This document shows positions 24,487 through 32,013 of a stretch of 64,000 bases of DNA, piece by piece. The notes beneath the pieces are model-generated. The model made no database searches, was not told the origin of the DNA, and was given only the letters and a program-made list of their open reading frames with translations. The position numbers and the translations under genes were made by a program. Position 1 is the stretch's first letter. Each line of letters begins with the position of its first letter. This stretch comes from Microlunatus antarcticus (GTDB lineage Bacteria > Actinomycetota > Actinomycetes > Propionibacteriales > Propionibacteriaceae). The stretch spans positions 1,984,001-2,048,000 of the forward strand of contig NZ_JACHZG010000001.1 of assembly GCF_014193425.1 (NCBI RefSeq), given 5' to 3'.

Positions 24487-25053
24487 GTGATGCGAGCGGA
24501 CGACGGTCTCGTCGTGGTGGAGCAGTTCCTGAACACGCTCGACGAGCGGTCGTTCAACCGGCACGGCAGCGCCCACCGCGCCGCCGACGAGCTCACCTCG
24601 GTCGAGGGTCTCGCGGCCTGGCTGGAGGCGCACGACCTCCTGTCGCCGGGGGAGTCGGTCGACCGGGGCGACCTCGACCGGGCCCGTTCCCTGCGGACGG
24701 CGCTGCGGGCGGCGCTGACCGACGACCACGCGCTCGCCGCGTCGCTCGCGGACTTCGCCCTCCGGCTCGAGCCCACCGGGTCCGGGAGGTTGCGGCTGGT
24801 CGCCTCGTCCGGGACGGCCGGCCTCGACGCCGTCGTCGAGACCGTGGCGACCAGCGTGGCCGACGGCGGCTGGAAGCGGCTCAAGCTCTGCGCGGCGGAC
24901 GACTGCCGCTGGGCCTTCCACGACACGTCACGCAGCGGTGGCGGCCGCTGGTGCTCGATGGAGGTCTGCGGCAACCGGCACAAGACGCGTGCCTACCGGC
25001 TCCGGCGGTCAGGTGGGCGGAGCGAGGCTCCGGATGGGGTTGTCGTCGGCTGA
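24487..25053 (+). CDS. CGNR zinc-finger (ABATE domain) protein
   Basis: A 188-residue regulator-like protein: an N-terminal helical ABATE domain (VVVEQFLNTLDERSFNRHGS; LAAWLEAHDLL) and a C-terminal CGNR zinc finger, KLCAADDCRWAFHDTSRS then RWCSMEVCGNRHKTRAYR, with four Cys for metal and the name-giving CGNR. These proteins are thought to bind DNA in stress or detoxification responses. GTG 24487 lies 6 nt after TAAGGT, so it is probably leaderless; ATG 24490 is the alternative. Confidence 0.9.
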   Translation: MMRADDGLVVVEQFLNTLDERSFNRHGSAHRAADELTSVEGLAAWLEAHDLLSPGESVDRGDLDRARSLRTALRAALTDDHALAASLADFALRLEPTGSGRLRLVASSGTAGLDAVVETVATSVADGGWKRLKLCAADDCRWAFHDTSRSGGGRWCSMEVCGNRHKTRAYRLRRSGGRSEAPDGVVVG

Positions 25054-25068
25054 CCGGCCGGCTCAGCC
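25048..25068. terminator. symmetric hairpin holding both convergent stop codons
   Basis: GGCTGA (25048-25053, ending in the CGNR stop) pairs with TCAGCC (25063-25068, starting with the complement of the oxidoreductase stop), around a GC-rich 9-nt loop. It is likely a bidirectional terminator. Confidence 0.5.
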
Positions 25069-26097
25069 CTTCGAGGTCGGCCGAGGTTCCAGCCCGGCGA
25101 GGCGGTAGCAGGCGTCGATCAGCTCGAGGTTGACCACCCCGTCCGCGGCGTCGGTGGGGAAGGGCGCCCCCGTGCGTACCGCGGCGGTCAGCGCGTCGAG
25201 CTGGTGGTGGTAGCTGCTGCGGGTGCCGAGGTGCTCGACCCGCTCGTCCTCGCCGTGACGACGGACGACGAGCCGGTCGTCGGTGCTGACCTTGATGAAG
25301 TTGTTGATCTTGGCCTCGCCTAGGTCCCCGGTGACCATGATCGAGAAGTCGAGCTCGGGGTCGCTCATGGCGCAGAGGATCTCGCCACGGACGGCGCCGG
25401 GCAGGGCCACCTCCACCTCGAAGCGCGCGTCGACCCCGGGGCGGCCCTCGCCCTCGACGGCGTGGGCGGCGACGGGCTCCGCGACCCCGCCGAGCGCGGT
25501 CGCCACGGTCGACATCACGTTCAGCGCGTAGCAGCCGAGGTCCATGAGCACGCCGCCGGCGAGGGGCAGCGACCAGCGAAGGTCGTCCTCCGGCGGGGGC
25601 GGCATGACCATCTGCACCCGGACGGTGCGCAGCGTGCCGAGCTCGCCGCCGGTCACGACCTCGAGCAGGCGGGCGAAGACCGGGTGGTAGCGGTGGTGGA
25701 ACGCGTCGAAGACGACGAGCCCCGACGCCGCCGCCGCGTCCGCGACGGTCCGGGCCTCCTCGGCGTTGCTGGCGAACGGCTTCTCCGTCAGCACGTGCTT
25801 GCCCGCGGCGATCGCGGCGAGGTTCCAGGGTGCGTGCAGGCTGTTCGGCAGGGCGTTGTAGACCACCTCGACCTCGGGGTCGGCGAGCAGGTCCTCGTAC
25901 GTGGCGACGACCCGCTCCACGCCGTGCTCGGCGGCGAACTGCTCCGCCCGCCGCGGGTCGCGCGCCGCGACGGCCACGAGCCGGGCGCCGCCGTCGTGCG
26001 CGGGGACGACGAGGGACTCGACGGCGATGCGGCTCGCCCCGAGGAGGCCGATCCGCAGCGGTTCTGAGCCGGCGGAGGTGCTCGTGGGGGTGGTCAT
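25063..26097 (-). CDS. Gfo/Idh/MocA-family oxidoreductase
   Basis: A 344-residue sugar dehydrogenase: RIGLLGASRIAVESLVVPA at the N-terminus, VAARDPRRAEQFAAEHGV, VLTEKPFASNAEEARTVADA with the EKP Lys near residue 105, and VMDLGCYALNVM-type segment at 183-194 where D/H usually sit. It resembles the dTDP-3-keto-hexose reductase/trans-dihydrodiol dehydrogenase branch. ATG 26097 overlaps the upstream stop (ATGA). Last gene of the PhyH operon; it probably acts on the same polyol or sugar as the other dehydrogenase. Confidence 0.88.
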   Translation of the reverse strand: MTTPTSTSAGSEPLRIGLLGASRIAVESLVVPAHDGGARLVAVAARDPRRAEQFAAEHGVERVVATYEDLLADPEVEVVYNALPNSLHAPWNLAAIAAGKHVLTEKPFASNAEEARTVADAAAASGLVVFDAFHHRYHPVFARLLEVVTGGELGTLRTVRVQMVMPPPPEDDLRWSLPLAGGVLMDLGCYALNVMSTVATALGGVAEPVAAHAVEGEGRPGVDARFEVEVALPGAVRGEILCAMSDPELDFSIMVTGDLGEAKINNFIKVSTDDRLVVRRHGEDERVEHLGTRSSYHHQLDALTAAVRTGAPFPTDAADGVVNLELIDACYRLAGLEPRPTSKG

Positions 26098-26993
26098 GCG
26101 GCGTTCCTCTCGTCGGCCTGCGCGATGCAGAGCGCGGCGGCCTCTCGGGCCTCCCGGAGCACCGTCTCCACCGGGCGCTTCCGGTCGGTCTCGGACATGT
26201 GCTCGATCCCCCAGACGCCGTCCCAGCCGAGCCGGCGGACGACCGCGACGAACGACACGACGTCGAAGTCCCCGGTCCCGCAGAACAGCCGGTTGTCGAA
26301 GGTGTCCTCGATCTGCGTGCCGACGACCTCGGCGGCGCCGTCGTCCAGCTCGACCCCGAAGAGCCGCTCCGGGGCGAGCCGCAGCAGGTTGTCGTACGGC
26401 GTCCCGCCCCGGTAGGCGTGCCAGACGTCGAGCATCAGGCCGCCGTTGGCGTTCCCGACGTCGGTCACGAGGTCGATCGCCTGCTCGGTGGTCCGGATGG
26501 GCGGCGGCGAGAACGGCGTGTTCTCGTACGCGATCCGCACCCCGGCCTCGCGGCCCGCGTCGGCGAGCGCGTCGAAGCCGGCGCACAGCGCGTCGTAGGT
26601 CACCGGCTCCCCGTCGTCGTCGCCGCCGATCTTGATGTTGTCGACCCCGAGCACCGCGCAGGCGTCGAACAGGTCCTGCCGGAGCGCGTCGGACCGTTCC
26701 TTCCGCTCCCCGGTGGTCCACCAGTCGACGACGCGTTCCAGCTGGACCGTCGTGATGCCGTGGTCGCGCAGCAGCTGCGCGACCGTCGGCAGCCCGACCG
26801 TCTCCCGGGCCACCAGCAGGTCCGCGTGCGTCAGCCCGAAGCCGGTGTAGCCCGCCCGGGCCACGGCCTCGATGCGGGTGCGGACGTCGAGCGGGCTCGT
26901 GTCGGGCCCGCGCAGCGGCATCACGTCGCCCGCCGACGTCCAGCAGGCGGCGACGAACTCCGGCGTGGCGGGGAGGTCGCGCCCGTCAGCCAC
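26094..26993 (-). CDS. sugar phosphate isomerase/epimerase-like TIM-barrel protein
   Basis: A 299-residue xylose-isomerase-like TIM barrel (AP endonuclease family 2 fold, as in IolE/IolH and hydroxypyruvate isomerases). Metal-binding acids appear in order: VRIAYENTPFS, LMLDVWHAYRGG and FGVELDDG, and a late GVWGIEHMSE. Such enzymes isomerise or dehydrate inosose-like or keto sugars. GTG 26993 overlaps the upstream dehydrogenase by 8 nt and its stop overlaps the next gene by 4 nt, so the set is tightly coupled. Confidence 0.87.
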   Translation of the reverse strand: MADGRDLPATPEFVAACWTSAGDVMPLRGPDTSPLDVRTRIEAVARAGYTGFGLTHADLLVARETVGLPTVAQLLRDHGITTVQLERVVDWWTTGERKERSDALRQDLFDACAVLGVDNIKIGGDDDGEPVTYDALCAGFDALADAGREAGVRIAYENTPFSPPPIRTTEQAIDLVTDVGNANGGLMLDVWHAYRGGTPYDNLLRLAPERLFGVELDDGAAEVVGTQIEDTFDNRLFCGTGDFDVVSFVAVVRRLGWDGVWGIEHMSETDRKRPVETVLREAREAAALCIAQADERNAA

Positions 26994-27987
26994 GGACGTC
27001 GTCGAGCCGGACGGGACGGTGCTCGTGCAGCGAAAGGGTGGCGGCCTCGGCGATCCAGCTGGCCTCGAGCCCGTCGGTGATCGTGCAGGGGGAGGCCTGT
27101 CGGCCGGCGGCGACGGCCAGGAAGGTCGAGAGCTCGATCTGGAACGCCGTCGCGAACCGGTCCATGAAGAAGGTGTGGGCCGGCCCGGCGGGGAAGGCGA
27201 GGGTGGGGTCGGCCGACCGGAACGGGAGGCCGTCGTCGAGCCCGGCGCTGATCGAACCCTCGGAGCCGTGGAGCTCGAGGCGGACGTCGTAGCCCTGGCC
27301 GTTGTAGCGCGTGTCCGACACGACGCCGAGCGTGCCGTCGTCGAAGGTCAGCAGCGTCGAGGCGGTGTCGACGTCGTTCGCGTCGGCGAAGAGCGCGTCG
27401 CCCCGGTTGCCGCCCACGGCGTACACCTCGACGACCTCGCGGCCGGTCACCCAGCGCACCGCGTCGAAGTCGTGGATGGCGCAGTCGCGGAAGATCCCGC
27501 CGGAGCTGGCGACGTACGCGGCGGGCGGGGGAGCCGGGTCCATCGTCGTCGACCGGACGGTCGTCAGCCAGCCCAGCTCGCCCGCGTCGGACGCGGCCTT
27601 CGCCGCCACGAAGGCGGGGTCGAAGCGGCGGGGGAAGCCGATCTGCACCGGCACACCCGACCGCTCGATCTCGCCGACGAGGCCGGCCACGGCGTACGGG
27701 TCCTCGGCCACCGGCTTCTCGCAGAAGGTGGGGATGCCGGCGGCGACCGCGGCCCGGAGCAGCCCGAGGTGCGTCGGCGTGGACGACGCGATCACCACGC
27801 CGTCGAGCCGTGAGGCGAGCAGCGCCTCGGCGTCGGCGACCGGGGTGGCGCCGAGGCGGCTCGCGGCCGCCTCGGCCATCCCCGGCATCGCGTCGGTGAC
27901 GACGAGCTCGTCGACCTCGTCGTGACGGATCAGCGTGTCCGCGTGGAACGCCCCGATCCGGCCGAGCCCGATGAGTCCGATGCGCAT
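26986..27987 (-). CDS. Gfo/Idh/MocA-family dehydrogenase, inositol-dehydrogenase-like
   Basis: A 333-residue NAD-dependent dehydrogenase: RIGLIGLGRIGAFHADTLIR, IASSTPTHLGLLRAAVAAG, PTFCEKPVAEDP (catalytic Lys about 95), QIGFPRRFDPAF and GGIFRDCAIHDFDAVRWVTG (Asp/His pair near 165-170). These marks are those of myo-inositol 2-dehydrogenase IolG-type enzymes. With the TIM-barrel isomerase downstream it suggests inositol or inositol-like polyol breakdown, though no other iol genes are in the window. Confidence 0.88.
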   Translation of the reverse strand: MRIGLIGLGRIGAFHADTLIRHDEVDELVVTDAMPGMAEAAASRLGATPVADAEALLASRLDGVVIASSTPTHLGLLRAAVAAGIPTFCEKPVAEDPYAVAGLVGEIERSGVPVQIGFPRRFDPAFVAAKAASDAGELGWLTTVRSTTMDPAPPPAAYVASSGGIFRDCAIHDFDAVRWVTGREVVEVYAVGGNRGDALFADANDVDTASTLLTFDDGTLGVVSDTRYNGQGYDVRLELHGSEGSISAGLDDGLPFRSADPTLAFPAGPAHTFFMDRFATAFQIELSTFLAVAAGRQASPCTITDGLEASWIAEAATLSLHEHRPVRLDDVRG

Positions 27988-28039
27988 GTTCTCTCCCTCG
28001 AGGTGGTGCTGGTGGTGGTGCCGGTCGTACGGACCGGGG

Positions 28040-29263
28040 TCAGATCTCGTCGGTCCGGTGGCGGGTCGCGTAGGCGTCCAGAGCCTCGGACACCCGCTCA
28101 GGGTGCCAGTCCTCGTCCAGCGCCTGCTGCACCAGGGCGCTCTGGGCCAGGGGCGTCAGGCCGCCGACGTTCTCGTCGAGGTCGAGGTTGCTGGGGAAGG
28201 GGTAGCCCTCGGCGGACGCGGCGATCGCGTTCGTCAGGGCGACCGGGTCGGCGCCGGACGCGCGACGGGCCCGCAGCACGGGGTAGACCGCCTTCGACAC
28301 CTTGGTCCGGTCCACCGTCTCCATGGCGCGGCCGAACGCCGAGCTCACCTGCAGCAGGTTCGCCATCCGCTGCACGTCGGTCGAGACGTTGGTCCCGGCG
28401 CCGTGGAAGAGCGCCGGGTTGAAGAAGGCGGCGTCGCCCTTCTCGAGCGGCAGCTGCACGTGGCGCTCGCCGAAGAACGCCCGGAACTCCGGCAGCCGCC
28501 ACGCCAGGTAGCCGGGGGCGTACTGGTGGGAGTAGGGCAGGTACATCGTCGGGCCGCTCTCCAGCGGCATGTCGGAGTGCGCGACCGCGCCCTGGAGCGT
28601 CAGCACGGGGGAGAGCAGGTGGACGTGGGCGGGGTAGGTCGCGGCGACCTCGTTCGACAGGAAGCCGAGGTGGTAGTCGCGGTGCGGGTCCTGGGCCTTG
28701 CCCCCGGGCCGGACGACGTTGATCTGGGAGGTGACCTGGTAGCCGGGGCCGAGCCAGGCGTTGCTGATCAGCGCGAGGACGTCGTTGCCGTAGTAGTCGA
28801 CGAAGGCCCCCGGGTCGCGGACCGCGAGCTTCTCCAGGGCGTTCCAGGCGCGGCTGTTGGCGCCGGCCGTCGCGAAGTGGTCGTTGGGTCCCCCGCCGGC
28901 GATCTTCTCCGCCGCGATGATCTCGTCGAAGACGGCGGTGGCCCGGTCGACCACGGACGTGTCGGGGAACGCGCCCTTGAACGCGACGACGCCCGGGCCC
29001 TCGGTCAGCGCACGGACCAGCTCGGCCTCGACCTCGACGCGGGCCTCCTCCGAGGTGATCGCCGCGCGGAGCGCCGCGGCGTCGTAGACCAGGACGTTCC
29101 GCTGGACGTCGGCGGCGTGCGGGTAGTCGCCCAGCTCGGTGACCTGGTCGACCAGGGCGGCGAAGTCCTCGACGCGGCAGTCGGCCTCGGTGAAGCGACC
29201 CGGGCGCGCGGGGGCGGCGGCTGCGGTGCCGGCGGCGGTGGTGGGTGCTGCGGTGGTGGTCAT
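28040..29263 (-). CDS. phytanoyl-CoA dioxygenase (PhyH) family Fe(II)/2-oxoglutarate oxygenase
   Basis: A 407-residue oxygenase with the PhyH facial triad: HRDYH (His194, Asp196) and a distal His in FHGAGTN (about 287), plus a 2-oxoglutarate-binding Arg in the following helix (VQRMANLLQ). The Ala/Thr/Pro-rich first 20 residues look disordered. It would hydroxylate a small substrate with O2. First gene of the (-)-strand operon that continues with two dehydrogenases and a TIM-barrel enzyme; a LacI regulator is divergent. A PhyH enzyme in a sugar-type operon is unusual. Confidence 0.88.
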   Translation of the reverse strand: MTTTAAPTTAAGTAAAAPARPGRFTEADCRVEDFAALVDQVTELGDYPHAADVQRNVLVYDAAALRAAITSEEARVEVEAELVRALTEGPGVVAFKGAFPDTSVVDRATAVFDEIIAAEKIAGGGPNDHFATAGANSRAWNALEKLAVRDPGAFVDYYGNDVLALISNAWLGPGYQVTSQINVVRPGGKAQDPHRDYHLGFLSNEVAATYPAHVHLLSPVLTLQGAVAHSDMPLESGPTMYLPYSHQYAPGYLAWRLPEFRAFFGERHVQLPLEKGDAAFFNPALFHGAGTNVSTDVQRMANLLQVSSAFGRAMETVDRTKVSKAVYPVLRARRASGADPVALTNAIAASAEGYPFPSNLDLDENVGGLTPLAQSALVQQALDEDWHPERVSEALDAYATRHRTDEI

Positions 29264-29378
29264 GGCTCCTCCTTCTCGGGGCCTCCGCTCGACTCGCCGC
29301 GGGGTGCGGGAGGGGGAGGTCCAGGGGTGGTGCGTGGTGCTCTTCTGTCAGCGACACTAGTGGAGGACGAGGGCCGCC

Positions 29379-29407
29379 AGACCTCCCAAAACCATCAAAA
29401 AGACCTC
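29379..29407. promoter_or_regulatory. direct AGACCTC repeats in the PhyH-LacI intergenic region
   Basis: AGACCTC occurs at 29379-29385 and again at 29401-29407, 22 bp apart (two helical turns), flanking an A-rich stretch just before the LacI start. This may be part of the operator region for the divergent genes. No clean palindrome is seen. Confidence 0.3.
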
Positions 29408-29421
29408 AGGGGGAGGGACCT

Positions 29422-30450
29422 GTGCACCGCTACCGGATCCAGGAGATCGCCGACCAGGCCGGCCTGAGCCAGGCGACCGTCGACCGCGTCCTGAACGGTC
29501 GGCCGGGGGTGCGCCGGAGCACGGCGGACCAGGTCCAGCGGGCCGTCGACGAGCTCGACCGCCAGCGCGACCAGGTGCAGCTGGGCGGCCGGACGTTCCG
29601 GGTGGACCTCGTGATGCAGGCGCCGAGCCGCTTCAGCTCGTCGGTGCGGTCGGCCCTGGAGGCCGAGCTCCCCGGGCTGCGGCCGGCGGTGATCCGCAGC
29701 CGGTTCCACCTGCGTGAGGAGGGACAGCCCGCCGAGCTGGCCCAGGTCCTGGACGGCATCGGGCGGCGCGGGTCCGCCGGCGTGCTGCTCAAGGCCCCCG
29801 ACCACCCGGCCGTGGTCGACGCGGTCACCCGCCTCCACGAGCAGGGCGTGCCCGTGGTCACCCTGGTCACCGACCTGCCGCTCAGCCCGCGGATCGCGTA
29901 CGTGGGCATCGACAACCGGGCCGCGGGCGCCACCGCCGCCTACCTGGTCGCGCACCTGTCACGCTCGACCGGCTCGGTGCTCGTCACCCTCAGCAGCAGC
30001 AGCTTTCGCGGCGAGGAGGAGCGTGAGAGCGGCTTCCGGTCGGCGATGCGGACGCTGGCTCCCGGTCGGGGCGTCCTCGAGGTGTCGGAGACCGACGGGC
30101 TCGACGCGACGATGTACGCCGCCGTCGCCCGGGTCCTCGCGCTGCACCCCGACATCGACGCCGTCTACTCCGCCGGGGGCGGCAACACCGCGACGCTCGA
30201 CGCCTTCCGGCAGGCCGGGAGGACCCCCGCCGCCTTCGTCGCCCACGACCTCGACGGCGACAACACGACGCTGCTCCGTCGCCAGTCGATCACCGCCGTG
30301 CTCCACCACGACCTGCGGGCCGACCTCCGGCACGCCTGCCAGCTGGTCCTGCAGGCCCACGGCGCCCTGCCCGGACCCCCGCGCAGCCGCCCGTCGCAGG
30401 TGCAGGTCATCACGCCGTTCAACCAGCCGACGTACGCGACGTCCGTCTAG
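29422..30450 (+). CDS. LacI-family transcriptional regulator of the PhyH operon
   Basis: A 342-residue LacI regulator. The HTH is RIQEIADQAGLSQATVDRVL at residues 4-23, followed by NGRPGVRRSTADQV; the effector domain is of the peripla_BP_4 type (AGVLLKAPDHPAVVDAV, YVGIDNRAAGATAAYLVAHL, VYSAGGGNTATLDAF). The GTG at 29422 has GGGGGAGGG 7-13 nt upstream. It probably senses a sugar or polyol and controls the divergent dioxygenase/dehydrogenase operon. Such LacI proteins often go with inositol-type catabolism. Confidence 0.9.
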   Translation: MHRYRIQEIADQAGLSQATVDRVLNGRPGVRRSTADQVQRAVDELDRQRDQVQLGGRTFRVDLVMQAPSRFSSSVRSALEAELPGLRPAVIRSRFHLREEGQPAELAQVLDGIGRRGSAGVLLKAPDHPAVVDAVTRLHEQGVPVVTLVTDLPLSPRIAYVGIDNRAAGATAAYLVAHLSRSTGSVLVTLSSSSFRGEEERESGFRSAMRTLAPGRGVLEVSETDGLDATMYAAVARVLALHPDIDAVYSAGGGNTATLDAFRQAGRTPAAFVAHDLDGDNTTLLRRQSITAVLHHDLRADLRHACQLVLQAHGALPGPPRSRPSQVQVITPFNQPTYATSV

Positions 30451-30464
30451 GCCGCGGGGAAGGC

Positions 30465-30493
30465 TTGGGCCCAGTTAGTACGACGAGTAGAAT
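30465..30493 (+). promoter_or_regulatory. sigma-70-type promoter for the sigma factor gene
   Basis: TTGGGC (30465-30470) and TAGAAT (30488-30493) are separated by 17 bp in an unusually AT-rich spot. It leaves a 5' UTR of about 55 nt before the GTG at 30557. Confidence 0.6.
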
Positions 30494-30556
30494 AAGTAAC
30501 CGGCGCACAGAGGTACGCGCTCCACGCCAGACGCTCGGGGAGCGACGGAGAACCCC

Positions 30557-31180
30557 GTGTCCAGCACCCCTCTCGGCAAGGACCTGCTCGACCGCGACCT
30601 CCTGACCCGCGCGCGCCCCGGTGACGACGGCGCCGTGAACCTGCTCGTCGCGGCCGTCCGGCGGGCGGTCCACGCCTACGCCCGGTCCCGGCTCTCCACC
30701 TACAGCGGCGGGGCCGAGGTGGCCGAGGACGTGGCCCAGGACGTCTGCCTCGCCGTCGTCGACCTGCTGCCCCGCTACCAGGACCACGGCGCACCGTTCG
30801 GGGCCCTCGTCTACGCCATCGCGTCCAACAAGGTCGTCGACGCCCAGCGCCGCTACGCCCGCACCCCCTACCACCTGGTCGACGAGCTGCCCGACCGGCC
30901 CGAGCCGGCCCCGGGTCCCGAGACGCAGGCGATGACCCGCTCGGACGTGCGGGCGGCGCTGGCCCTGCTCGACCTGCTGCCGCCGCGGACGGCCCGCGTC
31001 GTCCGGCTGCGGGCCGAGGGGCTCAGCGCCGAGGAGGTCGGTGCGGTCCTCGGGATGTCCGCCAACGCCGTACGCGTCACGCAGCACCGCGCGCTCGCCC
31101 GGATCCGTCTCCTCGTCGCCGGCTCGGCCGAGCACCGGGAGCGCTTCGCCGACCGTTCCGCCACCCGCACCGCGGCGTGA
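30557..31180 (+). CDS. RNA polymerase sigma-70-family factor (ShbA/SigD-like ECF type)
   Basis: A 207-residue sigma factor with regions 2 and 4 only. Region 2: VHAYARSRLSTYSGGAEVAE, EDVAQDVCLAVVDLLPRY and FGALVYAIASNKVVDAQRR. Region 4: LLDLLPPRTARVVRLRAEGL, SAEEVGAVLGMSANAVRVTQ, HRALARIRLLV. It resembles the actinobacterial SigD/ShbA branch, which in Streptomyces drives hrdB. No anti-sigma gene follows. GGAG lies 8 nt before the GTG. Confidence 0.85.
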   Translation: MSSTPLGKDLLDRDLLTRARPGDDGAVNLLVAAVRRAVHAYARSRLSTYSGGAEVAEDVAQDVCLAVVDLLPRYQDHGAPFGALVYAIASNKVVDAQRRYARTPYHLVDELPDRPEPAPGPETQAMTRSDVRAALALLDLLPPRTARVVRLRAEGLSAEEVGAVLGMSANAVRVTQHRALARIRLLVAGSAEHRERFADRSATRTAA

Positions 31181-31186
31181 GAAGGT

Positions 31187-31200
31187 CGGGCCCGGGCCCG
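31187..31200. terminator. candidate terminator, GC palindrome
   Basis: CGGGCCCGGGCCCG is a perfect 14-base palindrome in the 25-nt gap between the convergent sigma-factor and GAF-ANTAR genes. It could fold as a short stem. Weak call. Confidence 0.3.
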
Positions 31201-31205
31201 GCCCG

Positions 31206-31883
31206 TCAGTCCTCCCGACGCAGGACGTGGGCGAGGACGTACCTGGAGGCCCCCAGGACGTCGACCCCGAGACCGTCCGCGGTCTCCTGCAGCCGGAGCC
31301 GCGCCCGCTCGACGGACGCGTCGTGGTGGATCCCCATCAGGACGCCGAGAGCCCGGTCCACCAGGACACGGTCCTGCAGCTCGAAGCCGGCCACCGTGGC
31401 CACGGCGGCGGCGTCCGCGGCGAAGCCCCACTGGGTGAGCCCGAGCACGCGCGGGCTCGCGAACACCTCGACCTGCCGGACCAGCCGCGCGTCGAACGCC
31501 CGGGGCGCGCGGCTGTAGAGGCTCAGGGAACCGATGTTCTGGTCGGCGAGGCGCAGGGGCACCGAGAGCACCGTGCGCGCTCCTGCCGCTCGCGCCGCGC
31601 TCTGGAACACGGGCCAGCGGGTGTCCTGGTCGTCGACCTCCAGCAGCACCACCTCTCCGGTGTGGAGGGCGTGCAGGGACGGGCCCTGGCCCGACCCGTG
31701 CTGCACGGCGTCGACGGCGGCCGCCAGCGGGTGGGAGGAACGGGCGACCACCCCGGTACCGCGATGCACCAGGGCCCCCGCCGCATCCACGCCGTCGATC
31801 GCCCACGTGGCCCGGAGCGCGAGGTCGTCGAGGGCGTCGTCCAACGCGGGCCCGTCGAGCAGGAGGGGGAGGGAGCTGGTCAC
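31206..31883 (-). CDS. GAF and ANTAR domain-containing regulator
   Basis: A 225-residue protein with a GAF-like sensor (DGVDAAGALVHRGTGVVARS; SGQGPSLHALHTGEVVLLE; VLSVPLRLADQNIGSLSLYS) and a C-terminal ANTAR domain (LVDRALGVLMGIHHDASVER, LQETADGLGVDVLGASRYVL). It would act as an RNA-binding antiterminator. I choose GTG 31883 because GAGG lies 5 nt upstream; a GTG at 31955 would add 24 residues. Convergent with the sigma factor gene. Confidence 0.83.
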   Translation of the reverse strand: MTSSLPLLLDGPALDDALDDLALRATWAIDGVDAAGALVHRGTGVVARSSHPLAAAVDAVQHGSGQGPSLHALHTGEVVLLEVDDQDTRWPVFQSAARAAGARTVLSVPLRLADQNIGSLSLYSRAPRAFDARLVRQVEVFASPRVLGLTQWGFAADAAAVATVAGFELQDRVLVDRALGVLMGIHHDASVERARLRLQETADGLGVDVLGASRYVLAHVLRRED

Positions 31884-32013
31884 GGGGGCCTCACGACGCA
31901 CGACGCGAGCGGAACGCGTCCCGGAGTCCTGGGCCCCGTGAAGCTCGGTTCGCACGTCGGGACGCCTGGTCGGGGGGTCTCGGCGTCGCCAGAGGGCTGC
32001 CGTCAGCAGGAGG

